Origin: Tetraselmis striata
Taxonomy: Eukaryota; Chlorophyta; Chlorodendrophyceae; Chlorodendrales; Chlorodendraceae
Direction of reading: 5' to 3'
DNA length: 64,000 nt
NCBI GenBank assembly: GCA_006384855.1
Contig: VCJN01003306.1
Span: forward strand, 1 to 64,000
Positions 10,847-21,634 of this stretch are shown here, one piece after another. Both the position numbers and the translations under genes were made by a program. Positions within the stretch are counted from its first letter, which is position 1. Each line of letters opens with the position of its first letter. Under the pieces are notes generated by a model that worked only from the letters and a program-made list of their open reading frames with translations, was not told the DNA's origin and made no database searches.

Positions 10847-13800
10847 ATGCCGGCCAGCGAGGCGTCGTACAGCGTGCTCTCGTTCTCGAAGCAGCCGTCA
10901 CGGAGGAAACCCAAGCCGGATGATCGAATCAGCCTCCGAACCAGTACGCAGAAGGGCCGCTCTCAGGTGAGGCAGCTGTAGTGCCGCTACCGGTGGGCCT
11001 CGAGATGGCTCCGCGATGGCCACGCACCGCCTCACGCACTGTATGTCCGATGAGTATTATATAAGGCTTACCGCCCGGTGGCCCAGCTCAGCACCGTGAT
11101 GTCGTGTCGTGTCGTGCATCCGTTCCATTCGCATCCGCAACGGAAGGAGCAACGCCATGCGGCATTTGTTTCCCCTGATCGAGTTGACGTTGGCAACCCC
11201 AGGCCTGAAAGCTGATCCCCCCGCCTCCCCCCCCCCCCCCCCCCCCCCCCCCCCTCACACACCCCCCACCCCTCCCCAAGGTGGAGATCGCGGACGACCT
11301 TCCTCTCGGCCCCTTGTTCGACACCAGCTATTTTGAGCAGTAAGTCTTTGCCACCCAGCTCTGCTCATTTATATCGCGCGGAGTTTCCGTGTCTCAGTTG
11401 CACGGAGAGCCTTGCAGCTGAGTGACGGATGTTGCTCTTGCAGTTACCCTGCCAAGGTAGGCATCAACACCAATTCCCGCGTGCTTCGTGGCTCTGTGTG
11501 TAAGACCACCTCCCTCGTCGACCTCGATGATAAAGAGACCGGCAGTGACGTGTTCCACAGCACAACCAAGGCGAGCTTCCTGCAGCCCCTCCCTGCTGCC
11601 TCCCCTTTCTTTATCCCCGCACGCCTGTCATGCATAGCAGGAAACTCACCGCAGCCTCGTTGTGGTGCTCGCAGGAAGCACACTACAATCATGGGAAGAC
11701 CCGAGAGAAGGTGATTTATCCTTATCGCAACGCCAGTCAGGTCGAGCTTGGCAAGGACTCGCTGGACTACGGCTCCACCTCTCATCAGACCCATTGCTTA
11801 GCAGCAGACAAGGCCAAGGTGCACCCATACCCGCGCTGGCACGATCATCTGCAAACCATCGACCACACGTGCAGCCGCATACGCGCATTTGCCATGTATA
11901 CAGCATCCTCACTGAATTGCCTCGGCGCTCCCTTCGCATGGCAGTACTTGCGGCCAGAGAGGACCTCCGCCGCAAACTGCCGCACCAAAAGCAACGTCAA
12001 CCTTAGCCATGCAGACCACACGCCGTACATCAAGGGGCTGCCACTGATGGCGCTGTCCATGCCGGAGCTGGACCCCAACAAGCTGCGTGGCAGGTGTGGC
12101 TGCCATGTCACCGGCATGAGCCCCGCTGCCCTTCCTCTGGCTGTCTTGTCATACCCTGTGCGCCTCTCTCATATTGTGCATGTTGGGCGGACAGGTCCTC
12201 CAGGCCGGGCACCGGCATGAGCAATGCTTCGTCGGTGCGGGTCGGCAGCAAGGCCAAGCTGGGCGGCAACGCCGACGTGAAAGTGATGTCGCCGCTGATG
12301 GCTGCCGCCCATCGGCAGACGCTTGAAGAGCAGGTGAGCCAAGTGCACCAGGCAAACACCGCTCGGTACAGTAGCACCGTAGCGCGTAAGGACGACCCTG
12401 TCTGGTGGGGTCATGCGACGACTGCATGAGCGCCCCCCGTCGATTTCCTCGCCGGCCACTGCGGCATTAACACCCAAGCTTACTGGTGCTTAGATCCGCC
12501 GTCTACCGTGGGCCACCTGCAACACGGTGGTTGCGTCGACCATGCGCGCCCGCCAGCGCCTGATGTAATTCCACAAACGTAGACTTTGTGGAGCGGCATC
12601 ACCGGCACCATTCTTTCTTCCCAAGTATTTGCAGTTGCAGGCATTCCAATGGTTCAACACTGCAGCTGTAGCCTGGCCACTCTTGCCGGCAACACCTGGG
12701 TGGTCTCATGGGGGTGGGGCACTGTGCATGCAGTCACATTTGGGAGGAAATTGGAGAGAGTGTGTGTGGGGGGGGGGGGGGGGGGGGAGGGGGTACCCTG
12801 CATCACCATTTCACATACAAGAAGACATCAGCAGCTTGTCACTCAGCTTTGTTCGGCCCCCATGTTCCGCTTGTCAGGGGATCGCAGAGCTTGCGGCAGA
12901 GCGGAACGCGCGGCTAGCGGCGGAACGAGAGCTGCTGGAGCAGCGGGCCGCCCTTCTGGAGCGCGTCGCTGCCGCTGAGAATGCGGACGGCGAGGTGCGC
13001 CCCGCCTCGATGACGTAAGAGGAGAGCGGTGCCGGAAGACTGGTGACGTCGCATTGACATGTGCCTGTGCCTGTGCCTGTGTACTGCTCCCTTTGCCTCA
13101 AACGCAGGTTGGGGAGGGGGATGAGGAGGAGGCGGAGGGAGGGGAGGGCGGAGAAGGGGAGGGCGAGGCGGAGGAGGAGGAGGAGGGCTCCGAGTATGAG
13201 TACACAGATCACCACCACCTGGATCCGTTGCTCCCCTCTACAATGCCGCCGAACGCAATCCCCTTCAGAGCTACCCCCGAGCGGGTTAACTATGTAACCT
13301 CTCCCCCCACCCCCCCCTGCACCCCTGGTCCTCGCCCTTGTGGCTCTCTCTTCTTCATTCCCCAAAAGTAGAGGAGACCTGGCATGCATACACTCTCACC
13401 CGTTGTCCCACTGGCCGTTGAGACGGGCCCGGTGGTTTGTTGTTTTTGCAGAGCCGAGGGAGCGTCAACAAGATGGAGTCCCAGATCAGGATTGGCTGGA
13501 CCACCGAGCCGCCGCTGTACGTCTCGCACGAGCACTCTGCCTTCCAACAGCAGGACGTGAAGAAGTACAAGCCGGTGGGGCACCAGATCACCAAGTCCAA
13601 GGTGAAGCTGAAGTACCAGCGCGGGAGCCCGCAGGACTACGTCTCGGCCACGCATGAGCACTTTCCGGACCGCAGCGCCACGGTGAAGAGCGACCGGGAA
13701 AGTGGGGAGCTCGGCACACGCATCATGGGCGACAGGCGGCAGCGCCACACGGTGCCCCTCCCCCCCCCCCCCCCTTTCTCCCTCTTGTCTCCCTGGAGCC

Positions 13801-14756
13801 ATGTCCTCCGGCAAGAGAGCATGCCTGGATAGCATCGGCGGCAATATGGCGCATGACACATCACATTTCCGTCTGTTCGCAGGTTACTGTGCAGCGCGGG
13901 GACATGGATGGGCCGTACTCACGTAACAACAAGTACTTGGAGGACTTCCTGGACGTGGACACCGGCGCGCACGCCCCGACCCTCATCCGCAAGGGCAAGG
14001 TGCGCCGCTGCCGCGCTGGCCGGGTCTTTGCCTCTGGACTACGCAGCTTGGTGGCCACAGCCGACGCAACCGCCGGGCTGACTTGTATGGGTGCTGGCCG
14101 TGGGTGTTGCAGCAAGGAAAGACGCTGTCGCAGCTTGAGCTGGACAAGCAGACGGAGGACGATCCGTGGGAGGCGGACCCCAAGGGCATGTACGCCACGA
14201 CCGCGGAGCGCATGCATGGGGCGAAGCACCTGGAGCCGCTGTGGCGGCAGGAGAAGGATTTCAAATTCCGCTCGCAGGTTTGTTTCCAATATGATATCAC
14301 ACGCGAAACACGCTGTTGGCATTGAGGGTGGGATGCGGTCTCTATGAGAATAAGATATAAGGACAAGGTAAGGATACTGAATAAGTTGGTATAAGGAATA
14401 AGGAAGGAAAAAGATAGGATGAATAGGATGGGATAGGCATAGGATGGGGGATAGGATAAAGATGGGATGACTAGGATAGTAGGATAAAGGCAGAGATACC
14501 GGAAGGATAAGATAAGAGAATAAGGCAATGCGCAGATAAGATGAGGATACTTTCCGGATTGCAGCGTGCGGTGTTGTGTCGATTGTGGCAGCGTCGGTGG
14601 CGGGTCGCATGCGTTTGCTGACGCGGGCCACCTGTTTGGCAGGTGGAGATGAAGCACCCGATTCGAAATAAGCACAACCAGATGAAGATGTACGTGCAGA
14701 GGGAGAAGCGGCTGCTGGCGGCCCAGCAGGCGGCCGCGAGGGCGGAGCAGGCCTAA
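10847..14756 (+). CDS. Axonemal microtubule-associated protein, SAXO4-like candidate
   Basis: Twelve exons join exactly in frame to 575 codons: 10847-10966, 11281-11339, 11444-11570, 11675-11818, 11945-12093, 12195-12333, 12878-12994, 13108-13284, 13452-13751, 13883-13999, 14113-14277 and 14643-14756. The ATG sits in GCCGCCATGC. An N-terminal FDTSYFEHYPAKVG and later DVFHSTT, DYGSTSHQTH, LYVSHEHSAF and DYVSATHEHF repeat a tyrosine-serine-histidine pattern resembling PPP1R32/SAXO4-type proteins that line ciliary doublets. The middle has a short Ala/Glu coiled segment and a Glu/Gly-acidic stretch (about residues 260-325). The C-terminus is basic and helical (YVQREKRLLAAQQAAARAEQA). One intron (11571-11674) is GC-AG. 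The gene structure is strong; the family call is from pattern resemblance only. Confidence 0.65.
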
Positions 14757-15478
14757 CTACATGCCGAAATGAGCTCCGCTGCCGGTCCGAGTCTGCCTCC
14801 GGCTGGGCTGTCACGACCCTAGCCGCGGGCGGGGTTGCTAAGCCTGTGAAACGAGGGGGGTGTTGTCCGCTGGCGCAGTGGCTCTTTCTGCGCCGATGGC
14901 GGAATCAACCAGCTCTGCGTGCATGCTGTGTAAGAATCCAACCATTCTCAACATCCGTGGGACAACTGGGCACCGCTGCAGCAGGAGGTCACACGGTCTC
15001 CACTACCCCTGGATGGACGCTCTTGTGTACGGATGCCGTCGCACTTGTAAGAAACTGGTAATACAGGACTCTTTCAGGGGTGCCTGTCGGCACTTTCTTA
15101 GTTTCGTAATGCGTTGGCCATGAACTCGTTTGGCTTCCGGAGTGCGAGCGGCGGGCGCCTGCTTATAAATGCTTTCTAGCAAGTGCGTCGGAGCCCGTAA
15201 ACATTAATCGAAATGCGGGACGTGGTGAACCAAGCGCACCGGTTGATGTTAACAGTACCCGTATGCCTGCCGCTTTGGCTTGCCATCGCGGGCCTGAGAA
15301 TCCTTTACCCAGTAGGCCTGCCTCGTCTGGATTCCGCCCCCTCCCAAGACAGCCACCGACAACGCATTGCGTGGCCAAAGCTGCTGTAGGTCTCTACGTC
15401 CGTGGGTTGTACACTTGGACCCTCTCTAGGGCTATTGTAGCTAAACAGCCGGTCGTGCCGCCCGGGTGGACCGCGCGC
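14757..15478. other. Convergent spacer, no gene seen
   Basis: 3' ends of the SAXO-like (+) and GST-like (-) genes face each other. Apart from TGTAA motifs nothing stands out. Confidence 0.5.
14929..14933 (+). terminator. Putative TGTAA poly(A) signal of the SAXO-like gene
   Basis: TGTAA, the usual green-algal polyadenylation signal, lies 173 bp after the stop codon. A second copy is at 15046-15050. Confidence 0.4.
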
Positions 15479-17700
15479 TCAGTACGCCCACTTGTGCTCC
15501 TTGTTGGCGACCTGCTCGAGGATGCCCAGCTTGCCCCAGCGGTCGTTGTCCGCCCACGTCTGCAGCCCCTCGTCGAGCTCCGCCTTGACTCGCCCGGGCA
15601 CGGCCTGGCTGCACAGCAGCTTGAACCACGCCTCGCATTTCGGCCGGCGGTGGAAGATTGTCTCCCACCTTCGCGCGCACGCGCACCCATCCAGACGTTA
15701 GATCACACGCATATCATGTCAACACGTGAATGTGTGGACAAGTGTAGCCCAGAGGCAAAGCAAAGGGAGGGAGGCATGATGCACTGAACAAATGCGAGCT
15801 GCATATCGCTCAACGCTTCAAATGCATTGATGACAAGCCTGGCCTAGCTTTGGGGGCGGGGCAACATGCGGCTGAGATGTGGGCGCACCCAAAGTACTTT
15901 GTCAGCATGTGCTCCATGAACACAAAGGTGGGAAACAGAGCGCAGTCCGCGGTGCTGATAAAGTGGCCGGTCACGTAGGGCCCCATCACGATCTGGGGAA
16001 ACAGTCCGGCAGGAGCGTCAGGCCCGTGCGCTGGCAAAGCGCCGAAATGGGCGTCCACGCAATGTGATGTGCCGGGGCAGAAGGTGGCTGTGGGGGCAAT
16101 GACACCGGGAGAGGGCTGCCCCGGGAGGGGCCGGGGGGCGGGGGGGGGGGGGGGGGGGGGGGTTGGCGTGCCTCCTCCAGCACGTCCAGCTGCTCGTTGA
16201 GGGCGCCAATCATCTCCGCGCGCGCCTTGATGTCCATCTCCTTGTACATGGCGCCCTGAATGGTGGTGATGTAGAGGTCGTGGAAGCGGATCGCCAGCTG
16301 CCCCCGTGCCCGCAGCTCCGGGCTGTGCGGCGTCAGGTCCGGCTTGACCTCGTTGTACTTGTCAGTCAGGTAGTTCAGGATGACCTTGGGAAGGGGAGGG
16401 GTGCCGAGGAGAGCAGGCCATCAGCGGCCAGTTCCATTGCATCGCCCTGGAAAGGTGTGACCATAGTGCCGTGGATGTTGCCGACGAACACGTGGGATGC
16501 TGTGGACCCGGGTACTTCATTGATGCAGGGCGACCGCGGGGTGCGGGGAGGCCGGGGGGGGGCGGGGGGGAGGGGGGGGGGGAGGCACGCCCACCTCGCT
16601 CTCCGGCAGGGACATGCCGTCAGGCAGCACCAGCACCGGCATCTTGGCCTGCCGCCCGCAAGGTACCCAACCGGCCACGCGCTGTCAGTGGCATAGAAGA
16701 CTGTACACCGGACCATTAAACTTGGGCTGTGTCTCCAATACAACAATGACTTGTCTTGCAGCATCAAATCCGAATATTTGTGCGGCTTTCGGGCTGTGTT
16801 CTGATACATTTTTCAATGGAAACAAATGCTGTTTCTCCTCTTGGCGCGAGCCCCCCCGGTGGGGGGGGGGGGGGGGGGGGGCATAATACATTGGTTTGCT
16901 AGTCTAATGGCTTATTTACAAATCAAAAGCGTTGCAAAACACGGACAAAGCAAAATAGGCTGAGATGTGAGTGTGAAGTGTGTGTGTGTGTGGGGTGTGG
17001 GTTGGGTGGTGGTGGTGGTGGTGTGTGTGGGCGGGTCGGCGTGGGGGGGGGGGGGGCGGGGGGGGGAAGGCAAAGGGGGTGGAACCACCTGAGGATTGAG
17101 TGCGCAGTACTCGGGCGACTTCATGCCGCCCACGACGTCCGGCGACACTATGTCGATCTCGCCCTCCAGCTCCTTCAGGTAGATTAGCATGCGCACCTGG
17201 CGTGCCGGCGGGCGGGTGGTGAGGTGCCCGCTGCCATGCTTGCCCCGCTCTGCCACCCCCCCCCCCCCCCCCCCCCCAACCCTCTCTCTCCCGCGCCCAC
17301 CAACCCGCAGCCGCATGCGCAACCAGCCGCCCACACAGAAGGCAACAAGCCCAGGCGACACCCAATCCGTATCCATACCGTACGATGCAATTGCATTGGC
17401 GGATCCAAAACAGTAATGAATTCTATTAAGCATCGAGTTGGAAGATTTATGGTGTATTCTGATATATTTCAAGATAAGTTTTTTTCTCTCCATGGGGCGT
17501 TGGGGCGCCGGCGCCCCACTAAACGCGCGGGGGGGGGGGGGGGGGGGGGGGGGGGAGGGGGGGGGGCATTGCGGCCGCACCCGGGCGCCGTGGTTGGACA
17601 CCGGCTTGTCCAGCAGCGTTGGCTTCTTGAATATGGGGACTGTCGCCTTTTTCCGCTGCGACATGCTCCGCGGCAGCGCGCCAAGCTTTGGCGCCGACAT
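15479..17700 (-). CDS. Glutathione S-transferase-like protein
   Basis: Six exons join in frame to 262 residues: 17700-17581, 17196-17089, 16648-16595, 16384-16172, 15992-15889 and 15668-15479. A 35-40-residue Ser/Lys/Arg-rich N-terminus could be an organelle-targeting peptide. The thioredoxin-fold half follows: ARVRMLIYLKELEGE, then MKSPEYCALNPQ, then MPVLVLPDG with the cis-proline, and LPESE where the Glu-Ser pair normally grips glutathione. The all-helical C-terminal half includes NYLTDKYNEVKPDLTP and ISTADCALFPTFVFME. This is the standard GST order, and length is typical once the extension is removed. The position before ARVR reads NHG, so an obvious catalytic Ser/Cys/Tyr is not visible there. 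Intron 4 appears to be GC-AG (donor at 16171-16170). Substrate class cannot be assigned. Confidence 0.85.
16139..16162. repeat. Poly-G tract inside a GST intron
   Basis: Lies just inside intron 4 on the transcribed strand as poly-C. Other long runs in this gene's introns are at about 16860-16881, 17257-17277 and 17530-17568. Confidence 0.9.
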
Positions 17701-18948
17701 GGTGCCCTGTGCCAAGCCGCCCGGGGAGGGAGGAAGGGGGGTAGAGGGTAGAACGTTGGGAAAATCAGGCACCCCCTGCCAGCGGCAGTCTGATGCGGAT
17801 GTGTGGACGTTGTTTGTGCGCCCCAACACAGCCAAAGCGAGCACCCACAAAAATCCCTATCACGTCATATTGAAATGCAAAAAGCAAAGCAAAGCAAAGC
17901 GCATGCCCGCATGGGCAGACCAGATACATAGATGTCGGCATCCAATACGCCACATGCTGAGTAGCCCAGCATAGCCCCGTTTGCGACAGAGGAAACCGGG
18001 GGTAGACTGGGGGTGGGGGGGGGGGGGGGGGGGGGGGGGGGCAACCGGGCAAGTGGCACTCTCTGCCAACCGGTGCGGAGCACTGTTATTGCGCCCAACA
18101 ACAGCCACAATGGTTCCCCCCGCCCCCCCAATGAAAAACAAAAAGACGAGAATGATGAAAAAAACGCGACCCAGACGGCACGCAGATGTTGACATCCGAC
18201 AATGAAACAATGCGTCGCCTGCTGAGTTGCCCCACAAAACCACGTTCGAGAGGGAGGACAGGGGGACACGCACAAGGTGCGGGAGAGGGATGGCCGCTGG
18301 AGTTCGCGACCTCACCTGGCGAGGGCGGCGAGAGCTAGCAGCTGGTTTTGGGAGCCCGAAACCAGGGCGGATGCTCGACAGCAGGCGGCTGGGGCGGCTC
18401 GCGGGCGGGTTGGCTGTCACGGTGGAGAGGCGAGCGGAGGTGGCGGCGAGTGGCGCAGCGTTCATTCGTCACTTGGGTGCTCAGCGCACGGTATGAACTC
18501 GCGACAGACCGCCCGCGGCGAAAGCAGCAGGCCTGGAACGGACGAACAGCGGCAGAGCAAATAGGAACCCGCGAGTCAGCAGCATGCGCGCGGCTTGGCA
18601 GCATCGTCAGAGAACATCGTCGCGCATCGCCGCATCGGCATGTCACTCGATCTGCTGAGCAGCCTCGGCTCGTCATCGGCCCTCGCGCGCGCGCCCGAAA
18701 ACAATAAGGAAAACCAAGGCACGGGAGAACGGGGCAGTAGTAGACTGGTAGCAGCAATTTGCTTGATGACTGTAACGGAGCGTCGCCTACCCAGGGCTTT
18801 CCGTAACTGGATTGCTGCCTAAACGGCCGTCGTAGAGACGCTGCAAGGGTTTCACTGGTGCCAGTCCTGTCCCGGGGGCGGAAAAAAAAAGCAGCAGGGC
18901 ACGACAGGAGGTACCGTACGGTACGTTTGAGGGCCCCGCGAAAACAAC
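17701..18948. other. Spacer upstream of the GST-like gene
   Basis: Includes a G tract at about 18017-18041. Open frames at 18227-18757 overlap on both strands and are unconvincing. No gene assigned. Confidence 0.5.
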
Positions 18949-18950
18949 CA

Positions 18951-19005
18951 CATAGTCGCTATATATCGTATTTTTATTTAATATTACATGCATGTAGCGA
19001 CTATG
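18951..19005. repeat. Inverted repeat (hairpin) ending in TAGTCGCTA / TAGCGACTA
   Basis: CATAGTCGCTA at 18951-18961 is followed by about 32 bp of AT-rich sequence and then TAGCGACTATG at 18995-19005, a perfect 11-bp inverted pair. A nearby palindrome GTACCGTACGGTAC is at 18911-18924. It could be the collapsed ends of a small transposon. Confidence 0.8.
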
Positions 19006-20418
19006 TACCGCCTGTAATTGATCCGTAAGTAATCCTTACAGTGTACATGGTACCTCATTTCGACGAATTGTCACCTAAGATTAAGCACCGCCCGCCTCAT
19101 CCCCCATCCCCATCGCGAAAGCTGCGGGTCCAACGGGCCACTAGGGGGTACTATCCACCCTGCTATGGGCGACATATTTCCCACTGTGGCTGTAGACTGA
19201 GCGGCGCTGGTCGTGGCGGCGCCGATGGCATTGAGCTGGGGGTGCTGATTTCGTCGGCAACTGATTATTGTTCTTAGGGTATTAGAGGTTTAGGGTAAAC
19301 AACCCCAAAACCCTGGTAGCCCTAACAGCCCTAAAACCAGTTTCCCCACCCGCGCTGTGACGCTGTCCATGGCGGGGCGCGAGGGCGCGCGCACCAGATG
19401 CCCATTGCGCGCGCGTACTGCGCCTTGCCAAGACGACCGGTCCGTCAGTGCGGCCCTGCGACGGTCCTGCCTCGCCCCAGCACCGACAGTACGACAGCGC
19501 ATCAGCTGACCTCCTGCGACGGGAGCACGTCCAGACGCGGCCAGCCAGGCTCGGCCCCACTGATGCTGGGCGCAGCGATTGCGCAGCTTGGCCCTGCCCC
19601 GGCCGAACAGGTATCTGGTACGCGCAGACTACGGGTATTACCGGTACGGGTGCGCAAGAAAGCGGGTAGTGGTGAAAGCCAGACGACACCGGCGATCCTA
19701 CCCGTCACGTGAGCGCCCTAACGCCGCACCCGGAGCTTCTCCCCCTCCCCTCCTCCAGCCCTTGATGCAGCGGGGCGCGCAAGGTCGGGTCGTGTTTTTT
19801 CTCGCTGGCTTCCCCAAAGCTCCCAACCGGTTGGGGGGTGGAGCGGGGGAAGAGGGGGGACTTGTGGTAACCCGAGCCCGGCAAAGTCGCTTCCCAGCTG
19901 CAAAAAAGCCCGAGCAGGAATGGCCAGGGAACGGCTGTCGAATCACGGCACTGTTGCTCGTCCCGCACTCCAGTCCTCGAACAGTTCAGCGCCCCTACCC
20001 AGCATCTGCTCAGGGCTTAAAGTGGCCAGGTCAAGCTAGCTGGAGCATGGCAGGCACATTGCACAGAGAGGGGGCGCTGGCGCGGTATTTTATTCGCAAT
20101 GCCGACAGGCCTGCTGCACTGCTGTGAGAAGAGGGCCGTATAAGCAGGATGGCGAGAGGGGGGGGGGGGGGGGGGGGTGCTATGTGGTGGTGTTTTGTGG
20201 GGGCGGGGAGGGGGGGGGGTCGAGGGGCAACTCCCAGGCTGAGACAATGGAGGATGCTGGGTTGCCACTTGCACCCTCTGGCCAGCACACTGCATTTGGC
20301 GTGCTGGTAGGAGCAGGCTGAAGGGATTTTGCTAGGCAGGGGCGCTGATGCTGTCCCCCTGATAGCGTGCCCGCCCCCCCCCCCCCCCCCCCCCCCCCTT
20401 CTCCCCCAGGCGACAGCA
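19006..20418. other. Spacer upstream of VPS53
   Basis: Contains a degenerate TTTAGGG/CCCTAA-like patch (about 19270-19340), a G run (about 20158-20177) and a C run ending in CTCCCCCAGG just before the VPS53 start. That last feature could be a 3' splice site of a 5'UTR intron. No other gene recognised. Confidence 0.45.
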
Positions 20419-21556
20419 ATGGACTTCAAGGACATGTCCCCCGAGGACGGCAGGGATGCGGAGGGTGGCACCCGCGGGGGGAGCGCTGGCTCTGGCGGCG
20501 TCGCCACCAAGCTGCCCGCGATCCCAGACAGCTTTGACCACCGCAAGTTCAACGCGGTGGAGTACATCAACAGCCTGTTCCCCACCAAGGAGAGCCTGGT
20601 GGAGCTGGAGCCGCTGATCAAGGAGCTGCGCCGCAAGATCCGGGTGGTGGACGGCGAGATCCTGACGGCCGTGCGGCGGCAGAGCAGCTCCAGCACGCGA
20701 TCTAAGTAGGACCGCCCCGCCAAGCTGGGGCCGGAATGGGGGGGGGGGGGAGGTGGGAGGCTCCTAGGCGACAAGTGCGCGGCTGAGTTGGACCTTGGGG
20801 ATCCAACGCAGGTCGATTGTGCTCGACGTATCCACGCGGGGCTGCCCGCAGTGTGAGGTCGCAGGGTCCCCAAGCGGGGGAGGCCCGCACGGATCGCAGC
20901 ATCCAACCTAAGTGTGGCGCTGGGGGGACAGTGTGTTTGGGGGCTGCGCTGTGTACGTCGAATACACACCGCAAATGCGGCATGTTGCGCCGGTTGCAGA
21001 TCTGTCATTCCATGTCCGCGACGTGGATGCAGTGGCCGGGGGATTCCCCTCGGATATCGCGGCAGATACGCGTCACGTGACGCTCTCAGCCGCGGAACGC
21101 GGCGACCGCGTGATTCGGCGACTGCGCCTGCTGCTTGCCCCGCGCCGCATTATGGCAGCCGGGCGTTTGGGTTACCTCCAAACAGTGCTTTTCAGTGCAT
21201 CAGCTGGGCTCGTGTGTCTGAGGGCAGCGGGCACCGGCCCTCCGCGGCGGCGGCGCAGGCAGGACCTGAAGGACGCGCAGGCGGCGATCCAGGAGCTGTT
21301 CCGCAAGATCAAGGAGATCAAGCGCAAGGCGGAGCAGAGCGAGGTGATGGTGCAGGAGATCTGCCGCGACATCAAGAAGCTGGACTACGCCAAGAAGCAC
21401 CTCACGCACACCATCACCGCGCTGCGCCGCCTCTCCATGCTCGTCACCGCCACCGACCAGCTGCAGGTGCGCGGCGTCTGGCTGTCTGGTGGTGAGGGTG
21501 GTGGTGGTTCTCTGGTTGGGGGCGGGCGGCGACAGGAAGGGAGAGGGTGGGGGTCG

Positions 21557-21634
<78 letters not shown>

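Noticed and set aside
16375-16594. Minus frame reading VFVGNIHGTMVTPFQGD between GST exons
   Set aside because: It looks protein-like, but joining the flanking exons directly restores the continuous GST motif (LPESE to VILNYL), so it is taken as intron.
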